From positions 1 to 5,384 of the forward strand of contig DASSRQ010000336.1 in the NCBI GenBank assembly GCA_035701665.1: DNA of 5,384 nucleotides, given 5' to 3'. The position numbers and the translations under genes are program-made. The first letter of the stretch is position 1. The number at the start of each line of letters is the position of its first letter. This stretch comes from DASSRQ01 sp035701665. GTDB taxonomy: Bacteria; Vulcanimicrobiota; Vulcanimicrobiia; Vulcanimicrobiales; Vulcanimicrobiaceae. The notes below the pieces were generated by a model. It saw only the letters and a list, made by a program, of their open reading frames with translations, ran no database searches and was not told the origin of the DNA. This document shows positions 1-5,384 of this stretch, piece after piece.

Positions 1-2651
1 GGCGATTCCTGCGGCTCGTAGTACGTCGGCAACGGTCCGTCGACAACGCCGTTCGGCGTAAAGATCCACCCGCGCCCGTCGTCTTGCATGATGAACGGAT
101 GCGTGCCCGCAATCGCCTCTTCGCGCGTCGCACCTTTGGGCGGAATGTAGTCCGGGCGTTTCGTCTTCTCGAAGTCGGGCGTATCCTCACCGGTCCACTC
201 GCCCTTGGCTTCATCCCACCACACGAGCTTCTTGCGCTCGCTCCACGGCTTGCCGTCCGGGTCGGCCGATGCGCGATTGTAAATGATCCGCCGGTTCGCC
301 GGCCACGCCCAACCCCACTCGGGCGCAACCCAATTCTGCTCCCAATGCGGTTTGCGCCGCGCCGTTTTGTTCTCGTCGTCCGCGAACGACCCACAGTAGA
401 TCCAGCACCCGCACTTCGTGCTGCCGTCCGCCTTGAGTTCCGTGTATGCCGAAAGCGCTTTGCCGCTCGCATCGTAGCCGGAGATCTCACGCAGAACCGC
501 GTGCGCATCGGGTTCCTGAATCTCGCCGATCGTCGGATACTCCCACGTCAGCGCATCCATCAGTTCCGGGTGCGGCTCACTTCCGCCGCGCATGCGTTTC
601 TTCAGCATCCGCCCCAAGTGATAGTAGAACCACAACTCCGATCGCGCATCGCCTTCCGCCTCGACCGCTTTGTGATGCCACTGCAGCAGCCGCGCCGTAT
701 TCGTGTACGATCCGTCTTTCTCGGTGTGGGCCGCGGCCGGCATCCAAAACACTTCCGTGCCGATCGCATCGCTGCGCGTCTCGCCGCTTTCGATCTCGGG
801 CGAATCGTACCAAAACGCCGACGTTTCAATGTCGCTGAAATCGCGAACGACCAGCCACTCCAGCTTCGCCAGCGCGCGCCTATGCAACGCGGAGTTCGCC
901 GAACCAACCGCCGGATTTTCACCGCAGACAAAGAAGCCTTTGACCTTGCCGTCCAGCATGCCCATGATGCTGCGGTACGTCGAATGGTCGCCGCTGATCC
1001 GCGGCAACGCCTGAAACAGATACTCGTTTTCCGCGCTCGCCGCGTCGCCGAACCACGCTTTGAGCAGGCTCACCATGTACTTGTCGGTGTTGCCCCAATA
1101 GCCGGTTTTCGCGCCTTCCGATTCGATGTAGTGCTGCAGGCTGCTGTGCTGCTTGGCATGTGGCATGGGCAGATAACCCGGCAGAATGTCGAACAGCGTC
1201 GGAATATCCGTCGACCCTTGAATCGACGAATGCCCGCGAAGCGCATACACGCCGCCGCCCGGCCTGCCCATGTTGCCGAGCAACAGTTGAATGATCGCCG
1301 CGCCGCGGATCATCTGCACGCCGTACGTGTGCTGCGTCCATGCAACCGCATACGCAAAACACCCGGTCCGTTCGCGCCCGCTGTTATCGCACAGCGCTTC
1401 TGCAACGGCGACGAGCTGCTCCGGTTCGATGCCGCAGATCCTCGCAACCGTCTCCGGCGTATACCGCGCGTAGTGCTTCTTCAGCACCTGATACACGCAG
1501 CGCGGATGCTGCAGCGTCTTGTCGATATGCGGCGGATTGCCGTCAACCAGCGCATCTTCTTTCTGCTCGAACGCCTGCGCACCGGCCAGCGACTCTTCGC
1601 CTTCGCGTTGTCCCGCCGACCCATGCAGATCCATATCTTTGTACTGCCACGTGGCGAAGTGATAGCCGTTGCTCTCGGGTTTCCATCCGCTGAAAAAGCC
1701 GCCGAGATCTTCGGTATCCTGATAATCGTCGCGCAGAATGACCGGCGCATTGGTATAGTTGACGACGTACTCTCGAAAGTCGCGTTCGTTCGTCAAGATA
1801 TAGTTGATGATGCCGCCCAGAAACGCAATATCGGTGCCCGGCCGGATCGCGATGTGCGTATCGGCCATCGCACTCGTGCGCGTAAACCGCGGGTCGACGT
1901 GTATCAGGCGCGCACCCTTCTCGCGCGCTTCGACGGCCCACTGAAAACCGACGGGATGGTTTTCGGCCATGTTGCTGCCCATAATGACGATGCAATCCGA
2001 ATACTGCATGTCTTGCAGAAAATCGGTGGCGCCGCCGCGTCCGAACGAGGTTCCCAAACTGGGAACCGTCGAGCTATGTCATATTCGGGCTTGATTCTCT
2101 ACCTGCACCACGCCCAGCGCAGTGTAGAGTTTCTTCATCAAGTAATTCTCTTCGTTGTCCAGCGTCGCGCCGCCGAGACTCGCGATACCGTAACAGCGGT
2201 TGATCGTTTTGCCGTCTTTGTCGGTGGCTTCCCACGTCTCGCGCCGCGTCTTCAAAACGCGGTCCGCGATCATCTCCATCGCGGTCTCGAGCGGCAGCTC
2301 TTCCCACTGCGTGCCGTACGGCCGCCGGTATTTTACTTTGAATTCCCGGCTTGGACTTTGCACCATCGAACGCGTCGCCGCGCCCTTCGGGCACAACCGT
2401 CCACGCGAGATGGGACTAGCCGGGTCACCTTCGATCTGCGTGATCTTGCCGTCTTCGACATACACGTTTTGCGCGCAGCCCACGGCGCAAAACGGGCAGA
2501 CGCTTTTGACCACTTTGGCCTTCGTGGTTCGCGCAGTCCATCGTTCGGTTTTCGGCGACCGCACGGCAGCACCAAGCCCCAACTTGTCGTCCCCGAAAAG
2601 CTGACGCAACAGCGGCCAGCGGCTAGAATCCTGGCTCATGCTTTTTAGCAT
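1..2651 (-). CDS. fdnG: Selenocysteine-containing formate dehydrogenase alpha subunit (FDH-N type), 3' end missing
   Basis: Catalytic subunit that oxidises formate to CO2 (or the reverse) at a Mo/W bis-molybdopterin centre and passes electrons through a [4Fe-4S] cluster to partner subunits. Read through the TGA at 2081-2079, 883 codons are visible; FDH-N alpha subunits usually exceed 1000 residues, so the C-terminal molybdopterin-binding end lies past the left edge. Seen: cluster motif C52-x2-C55-x3-C59-x27-C87 with K89 (CPFCAVGC, RLCPKG), GGATLDNEENY at 160-170, VENQARI-Sec191-H192, GRGGATDF at 204-211, HPVGFQW at 232-238, HVDPRFTRTS at 251-260, RGHSSIQGSTD near 475, and late family blocks CGCWIYCGSF and WAWPANRRIIYNRAS. 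ATG 2651 is the first start after an upstream in-frame TAG; ATG 2639 (M5) is an alternative, and neither has a good ribosome binding site. There is no twin-arginine signal or hydrophobic N-terminus, so a cytoplasmic location is inferred. Beta and gamma genes would be downstream, outside the window. The FDH assignment is very secure; the symbol is by family resemblance. Confidence 0.96.
2046..2071 (-). promoter_or_regulatory. Bacterial SECIS hairpin downstream of the Sec codon
   Basis: Counting the U of UGA as base 1, mRNA bases 15-21 (GGUUCCC) pair perfectly with 27-33 (GGGAACC) around loop AGUUU. Three more pairs, 11-13 with 34-36, extend the stem across a single bulged C14. The loop places G23 and U24 exactly where the Escherichia coli fdhF SECIS has the bases contacted by SelB. 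U17 is present as in E. coli but is paired here rather than bulged. The position immediately after the UGA, inside the coding region, is standard for bacteria. Inferred role: recruits SelB with Sec-tRNA to the UGA. Confidence 0.85.
2079..2081 (-). other. In-frame TGA read as selenocysteine (Sec191)
   Basis: On the minus strand the frame runs GTA GAG AAT CAA GCC CGA ATA TGA CAT AGC, giving VENQARI-U-HS. In FDH-N alpha subunits this context (ENQARI-U-H) carries the Mo/W-ligating selenocysteine followed by the conserved active-site histidine. The frame continues with strong family homology for about 690 more codons, which excludes a real stop. Sense recoding needs SelB, tRNA-Sec and SelA/SelD, none of which is in the window. 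Confidence 0.95.
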
Positions 2652-2711
2652 TTCCGAGCCAATTCCGCACTAAACAAGTGACGCTCGTCAAGCTCATCGA
2701 ACCCTCAACCT
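2652..2711. promoter_or_regulatory. Divergent intergenic region between the formate dehydrogenase and the exported-protein gene
   Basis: These 60 bases separate two divergent start codons, so the promoters of both genes must lie here or extend into the flanking genes. On the minus strand a TTGACG (2691-2686) resembles a -35 box, but no convincing -10 box follows at 16-19 bases (best is CGGAAT). No purine-rich ribosome binding site stands out in front of either ATG. The regulatory role is inferred from gene layout only. Confidence 0.4.
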
Positions 2712-3494
2712 ATGAACAAACGTGCCCTCGCCCTAGCGCTCGTCGTCATGGCATCGGCCGCAGCACCGACGCCCGCGCCGCAACCGTCCATGCCGTCGTT
2801 CTCCGCCACCGGCGCAATGAACCTGAAAGGCCAGACGCCGGACGGTAAGTCCGGAACCGTGCAGATCCAAATGCGCGTTGCCCACCGCAACTTGCTGACG
2901 CGCGTCGACGTGCTGCGCATCGTTGCCGCCGCCGACGACCCCAACGCCAACACGATGATGGCGCAGTTCATCCCGAAAGGCACGATCACTGTGGTAGTTG
3001 ATCAAAGCAAAAGCTTGCTGACCATTTGGTCTTCGTCACACCCCTACTACTATCAGAGCAAGCTTGCCGTACCAAAGCCCACGCAAAAGAACAACGGCAA
3101 ATCGAGCTCGTCCTCGATATGGACGACTATCTCGAATGGCTTAAGTTCGATGACGAAGTACGACTCGTACAGCAGTTCCATCGATCTCACGGGCCACAAA
3201 ACGGTCAACGGGCACACCGCGAGCGTCTTTGCTTTCACGCATAAGAGCCAGAAGCACGGCGAGCCGGCTCAGACCAGCTCGGGCACGTTTGCGCTCGCCG
3301 ACGATTTGAACGGCATTCCGCTTCACGCCGACGTGACTGCCACGGGCGGCCCCGTCGCATCCGTCAGCGCCGATCTAACGCAAGTGTCAACATCCGCACC
3401 GCCGGCGAGCACGTTCGCAATCCCGAAAGGCTACAAAAAAACCACGCAACTTATGAACGTACTGATGGAAACCGGCCGCGTCACGATGCCGTAG
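2712..3494 (+). CDS. Exported protein with LolA/DUF4412-like features, function unknown
   Basis: 260 residues. The N-terminus MNKRALALALVVMASAAAP is a typical Sec signal peptide: basic start, hydrophobic core, small residues for cleavage around 16-19. A Pro/Ala-rich spacer (19-28) follows. There is no lipobox Cys, so a soluble periplasmic or secreted protein is expected. The body reads as successive beta strands (SATGAMNLKG, GTVQIQMRV, ITVVVDQSKSLLTIW), a Ser-rich low-complexity stretch near 127-156, then TGHKTVNGHTASVFAF (160-175), LNGIPLHADV (199-208) and a C-terminal STFAIPKGYKKTT (233-245). A closing 'F-x-IP-x-GY-K-K' segment after an 'IP' strand is what I know from DUF4412 and other LolA-fold periplasmic proteins, suggesting binding of a lipid or hydrophobic ligand, but this is inference. 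Divergent from the dehydrogenase and convergent, with a 5-base gap, with the next gene. No clear Shine-Dalgarno precedes the ATG. Confidence 0.85.
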   Translation: MNKRALALALVVMASAAAPTPAPQPSMPSFSATGAMNLKGQTPDGKSGTVQIQMRVAHRNLLTRVDVLRIVAAADDPNANTMMAQFIPKGTITVVVDQSKSLLTIWSSSHPYYYQSKLAVPKPTQKNNGKSSSSSIWTTISNGLSSMTKYDSYSSSIDLTGHKTVNGHTASVFAFTHKSQKHGEPAQTSSGTFALADDLNGIPLHADVTATGGPVASVSADLTQVSTSAPPASTFAIPKGYKKTTQLMNVLMETGRVTMP

Positions 3495-3499
3495 GCCCG

Positions 3500-4141
3500 T
3501 TACCTAGCCAAAACAACGTGCGTAGCACGCGCCGTAGCAACGTGCTCCACCGTACGATACCCCAGCTCGCGAAAATCCAGGCCGTCGAACAGCGACTCCC
3601 CGTGCCCCAACACCACCGGCGCAACCGCAAGATGCAGCTCGTCAACGTGCCCGGCCCGAACGTACTGCCGCACCGTCTCCACACCGCCGCCGATCTTGAC
3701 GTCTTTCGCGCCCGCCGCTTCACGCGCAAGCTTCAACGCCTCGTCGATCCCGCCGGTAACAAAATGGAACGTCGTTCCGCCCAGCATCTCGATGGACGGA
3801 CGCGCATAATGCGTCAGCACGAACGTCGGCGCATGATACGGCGGGTCTTCGCCCCACCAGCCTTTCCATTCGTCGTCCGGCCATTCGCCGCGGATCGGCC
3901 CGAACATATTGCGCCCGAGGATGAACGCCCCGAACCCCTCCATCGCGCGCCGGGCAAAGTCGTCGTCGATGCCGGTCTCGCCGTCCCCTTGTCCGTGCAT
4001 ATGACGGAACGTCCGCGTCGGAAAGAACCACTGAAAGATCTCCGGCCCGCGCACGCCCAGCGGGTTTTCCAAGCTCTGATCGGTTCCCGCAGAAAACCCA
4101 TCGAGCGAAACGCCGAACCCGGCAACTCGTACTTTACTCAT
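3500..4141 (-). CDS. Dihydrofolate reductase family protein (RibD C-terminal domain, YyaP/YwjB-like)
   Basis: 213 residues from ATG 4141, the usual size for stand-alone members of the RibD_C/DHFR-like family, which bind NAD(P)H and reduce mostly unknown substrates in the cytoplasm. Seen, with M1 at 4141: VRVAGFGVSLDG (4-15) as the first strand, GAFILGRNMFG (71-81) matching the family's 'LGR' nucleotide-binding segment, APTFVLTH (104-111), FHFVTGGIDEAL (125-136), and the diagnostic KIGGGVETVRQYVRAG then VDELHLAVAPVVLGHGESLF (149-185). A longer start at ATG 4162 adds MALSFTR, but family members begin near the 'KVRVAGFGVSLDG' strand, so 4141 is preferred. No Shine-Dalgarno precedes either start; TATCAT (4154-4149) just upstream of ATG 4141 could be a -10 box for a nearly leaderless message. 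The true substrate cannot be told from sequence; a folate role should not be assumed. Confidence 0.9.
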   Translation of the reverse strand: MSKVRVAGFGVSLDGFSAGTDQSLENPLGVRGPEIFQWFFPTRTFRHMHGQGDGETGIDDDFARRAMEGFGAFILGRNMFGPIRGEWPDDEWKGWWGEDPPYHAPTFVLTHYARPSIEMLGGTTFHFVTGGIDEALKLAREAAGAKDVKIGGGVETVRQYVRAGHVDELHLAVAPVVLGHGESLFDGLDFRELGYRTVEHVATARATHVVLAR

Positions 4142-4188
4142 GCGCGTAAATGATAGGGCCATCCGCTATTCGAATCCTGTCAGCGCAT
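4142..4188. promoter_or_regulatory. Short divergent intergenic region, DHFR-like gene and YdeI-family gene
   Basis: About 47 bases separate the preferred start of the minus-strand reductase gene and the ATG (4189) that begins the natural YdeI-family N-terminus. Promoters for both genes are expected here by layout. It holds a small palindrome, ATTCGAAT (4168-4175), too short to call an operator. The longer alternative starts (ATG 4162 minus, ATG 4150 plus) would overlap across this stretch. Confidence 0.3.
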
Positions 4189-4234
4189 ATGAGTGCGGCG
4201 CTTCCCGATCCCGATACCATCCGCAGTTTCAAAA
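4189..4234 (+). other. Out-of-frame natural N-terminus of the YdeI-family gene, with a probable one-base insertion
   Basis: In the frame of ATG 4189 the sequence reads MSAALPDPDTIRSFK, the kind of start YdeI-family proteins have ('LPD.P....F' before the first helix). That frame then loses homology, while the family sequence resumes as SAATFRTWLAKNH one base over. Removing a single A from the AAAA run at 4231-4234 joins them into one continuous product. This may be a real indel, an assembly error, or a +1 shift; I favour indel or error. Confidence 0.65.
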
Positions 4235-4780
4235 TCGGCGGCGACGTTCCGAACGTGGCTCGCAAAGAACCACGCGAAGAGCGACGGCTTTTGGCTTCGC
4301 ATCTACAAGCGCAATTCGGGGCAGCAAACCGTCTCCTACGATGAGGCCGTCGAACAGGCACTCTGCTTCGGATGGATCGACGGCAAGAAACAATCGTACG
4401 ATGAAGATTCGTTTCTGCAGCGCTTCACGCCGCGCCGCGCGCGAAGCCCATGGTCGAAAACGAACACCGTTCGCGTGGAACGGTTGATTGCTGACGGCCA
4501 AATGCAGCCCGCCGGCATGGCGCAAATCGAAGCGGCAAAACGCGACGGCCGCTGGGATCGCGCCTACGCCGGCCAAAGCGAGGTGCAAGCGCCCGACGAT
4601 CTCCTCGCCGCGCTCGCCAAAAACAAAAAGGCCCGCGCGCTGTACGAGCAATTGACGAAAAGCGAACTCTACTCGGTGCTGTACCGGCTGCACAGCGCAA
4701 AGCGCCCCGAAACGCGCACCAGACGCCTCAAGCAAACGTTGGAAAACCTCGCAGCCGGCCTGCGCCCGCGCGATTGGTAA
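4193..4780 (+). CDS. YdeI/OmpD-associated family protein (OmdA domain), N-terminus probably frameshifted
   Basis: 195 residues if started at GTG 4193. The body is a full match to the YdeI/OmdA family, known loosely as bacteriocin-protection or OmpD-associated proteins, whose biochemical role is poorly defined. Seen: SAATFRTWLAKNH (14-26) first helix, DGFWLRIYKR (31-40), ALCFGWIDGKKQ (56-67), the family signature LQRFTPRRARSPWSKTN (75-91), RLIADGQMQPAG (97-108), EAAKRDGRW (113-121) and a basic C-terminal helix SAKRPETRTRRLKQTLENL (168-186). Length is normal for the family. The first 13 residues from GTG (MRRFPIPIPSAVS) look non-homologous; the true start is probably ATG 4189 in the neighbouring frame, joined through a one-base difference at 4231-4234. 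No Shine-Dalgarno is visible. Neighbours suggest no pathway: divergent from the reductase, convergent with the small gene after it. Confidence 0.88.
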   Translation: MRRFPIPIPSAVSKSAATFRTWLAKNHAKSDGFWLRIYKRNSGQQTVSYDEAVEQALCFGWIDGKKQSYDEDSFLQRFTPRRARSPWSKTNTVRVERLIADGQMQPAGMAQIEAAKRDGRWDRAYAGQSEVQAPDDLLAALAKNKKARALYEQLTKSELYSVLYRLHSAKRPETRTRRLKQTLENLAAGLRPRDW

Positions 4781-4797
4781 GGGCGGCGAAATCGGCG

Positions 4798-5109
4798 CTA
4801 AATCTTACTTAAAATCCCGCGAACGAACTCCGGCTCGAAGTGCTGCAGCACTTGCGGATTGCTCTTGATCAACGTGACGGCCTCGCCGACAATACCCTGA
4901 CCGCCGCCATGCTGATCCAGCATGTTGCGAATGGTCGACGCAAGTTCGCCGTTGCCGTTGTTCTCTGCGTTATCGGCAGCGGTTTGCAGTTGCTGTTGCA
5001 CCTCAGACGGAGGCACGCTGTTCAAATGCTGGTCCGCCGCTTGACCCACTTGCTGCGGGTCGGCCTGACCGCCCGTGAACTGTTGTACCAAACCCGATAT
5101 CTCGTCCAT
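4798..5109 (-). CDS. Small Gln/Asn-rich protein, function unknown
   Basis: 103 residues from ATG 5109 (MDEISGLVQQFTGG...). I do not recognise a named family with confidence. It has no signal peptide, no membrane segment and no cysteine. It is predicted mostly helical: an amphipathic N-terminal helix, a helix PSEVQQQLQTAADNAEN (34-50), a Gly-rich turn HGGGQGIVGE (67-76), and a closing block IKSNPQVLQHFEPEFVRGIL (81-100). Similar Q/N-rich proteins with an 'SNPQVLQ.F.P.F..G' ending occur as small uncharacterised proteins, sometimes grouped near DUF937; that link is tentative. GGAAG four bases before ATG 5109 is a plausible ribosome binding site, the best in this window. The frame stays open to TTG 5154, which would add 15 residues, with a purine-rich GGGAGGG only about one to two bases before it, too close to be ideal. 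Confidence 0.72.
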   Translation of the reverse strand: MDEISGLVQQFTGGQADPQQVGQAADQHLNSVPPSEVQQQLQTAADNAENNGNGELASTIRNMLDQHGGGQGIVGEAVTLIKSNPQVLQHFEPEFVRGILSKI

Positions 5110-5166
5110 GCCGCTTCCGTACCCGGCTAACGAGTGCAAATCAACAAACGACAAACCCTCCCTTGC

Positions 5167-5196
5167 TTGCCAAATGCGCTCGCAAAACTTTAGACT
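5167..5196 (+). promoter_or_regulatory. Possible sigma70-type promoter for the VOC-family gene
   Basis: TTGCCA (5167-5172, five of six to TTGACA) lies 18 bases before TAGACT (5191-5196, four of six to TATAAT). Transcription would begin around 5202-5204, only a few bases before ATG 5207, giving a nearly leaderless message, consistent with the lack of a Shine-Dalgarno there. Pattern match only. Confidence 0.3.
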
Positions 5197-5206
5197 GCTA
5201 ACTGAA

Positions 5207-5384
5207 ATGACGCTACAGCCAATCGTACATGTCGAAAACCTCGCGGAGTCGATCCGCTTTTACGAAGCGCTCGGCGGAACGGTCTCCAACCGCAGCCGGG
5301 ATGACGATTGGGCTGAGATCGCGATCGGCGGCGCAACACTGGGTTTGCTCGCGCATCCGCCGAACCCGGAGCAAGGCGAAGGCC
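5207..5384 (+). CDS. VOC family (glyoxalase/bleomycin-resistance/dioxygenase fold) protein, 5' part
   Basis: The first 59 codons are visible; the gene runs off the right edge. MTLQPIVHVENLAESIRFYEALGG is the standard opening of a vicinal oxygen chelate protein: a first strand carrying a possible metal ligand (H8), then the 'D/N-L-x-x-S-x-x-F-Y' helix (N11, S15, F18, Y19) and the 'LGG' turn. Strands WAEIAIGGATLGLLAH (35-50) continue the beta-alpha-beta-beta-beta module. Members include glyoxalase I, extradiol dioxygenases and antibiotic-binding proteins; substrate and even metal use cannot be told from this fragment. ATG 5207 begins right at the family start, with no Shine-Dalgarno before it. 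Divergent from the small Gln-rich gene. Confidence 0.85.
   Translation, partial: MTLQPIVHVENLAESIRFYEALGGTVSNRSRDDDWAEIAIGGATLGLLAHPPNPEQGEG

Noticed and set aside
84..2648. Long plus-strand open frame of 854 codons
   Set aside because: It is the codon-by-codon complement of the formate dehydrogenase, Arg/Ala/His-rich with no recognisable domain, and even reads through the complement of the Sec codon as TCA. The minus strand carries clear family motifs along the whole length.
2079..2651. A stand-alone 190-residue minus-strand protein ending at TGA 2079
   Set aside because: The TGA is the selenocysteine codon; homology continues directly after it and a SECIS hairpin follows.
2648..2666. Sigma54-like site (TTGGCTCGGAAATGC, minus strand) upstream of the dehydrogenase
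   Set aside because: The GG and GC elements are 9 rather than 10 bases apart, and the site overlaps the start codon, so transcription would start inside the gene.
3515..3527. Hairpin CGTGC-GTA-GCACG as a terminator between the convergent genes
   Set aside because: It lies inside the reductase coding region, is only five base pairs long and has no T-run on either side.
3518..4153. Plus-strand 211-codon frame
   Set aside because: It is antisense to the RibD_C/DHFR-like gene, which carries family signatures along its length; the plus translation is Arg/Pro-rich without a domain.
4229..4735. Minus-strand 168-codon frame
   Set aside because: It is antisense to the YdeI-family gene, which has strong conserved motifs in the plus direction; the minus translation shows none.
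4781..4797. Terminator between the convergent genes ending at 4780 and 4798
   Set aside because: The 17 bases contain a CGGCG direct repeat rather than an inverted repeat, and no T-run, so no intrinsic terminator can be supported.

Overview
This window is about 60% G+C, densely coding, with six genes and no intergenic gap longer than about 100 bases. I see no mobile element, CRISPR array, tRNA or rRNA. It looks like chromosomal DNA from a free-living bacterium. The formate dehydrogenase variant (N-terminus without a Tat signal, a U-H-S-S-T-V-P active-site segment, and the C-terminal W-A-W-P-x-N-R-R-I-I-Y-N-R-A-S block) resembles forms I associate with Actinobacteria, Chloroflexi and related uncultured soil lineages such as Eremiobacterota or Dormibacterota. 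The taxonomic guess is weak.

Left half (1-2651, minus strand): most of a large molybdenum or tungsten formate dehydrogenase alpha subunit, cut by the left edge. An in-frame TGA at 2081-2079 looks like a stop, but it sits exactly where the family has its catalytic selenocysteine. The hairpin just downstream in the mRNA has the layout of a bacterial SECIS element. The gene should therefore be read through as one selenoprotein (Sec191), not as a truncated 190-residue protein plus a headless remainder. An 854-codon open frame on the opposite strand (84-2648) is a codon-register shadow of this gene.

Right half: 2712-3494 (+) encodes an exported protein with a LolA/DUF4412-like look, divergent from the dehydrogenase. 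Convergent with it is 3500-4141 (-), a dihydrofolate-reductase-like (RibD C-terminal family) protein. Divergent from that is 4193-4780 (+), a YdeI/OmpD-associated family protein whose natural N-terminus lies in another frame, separated by one extra base in an AAAA run at 4231-4234. Convergent with it is 4798-5109 (-), a small Gln/Asn-rich protein of unknown function. Last is the first 59 codons of a VOC (glyoxalase/bleomycin-resistance) family protein from 5207 to the right edge.

The genes alternate strand one by one, so there is no operon in view except the dehydrogenase, whose electron-transfer partner subunits, if present, would lie past the left edge. The other genes are unrelated accessory or housekeeping functions. 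I did not find a previously undescribed system. The observations most worth a second look are the selenocysteine/SECIS module, the missing Tat signal on an FDH-N type alpha subunit, and the frameshifted YdeI-family N-terminus.
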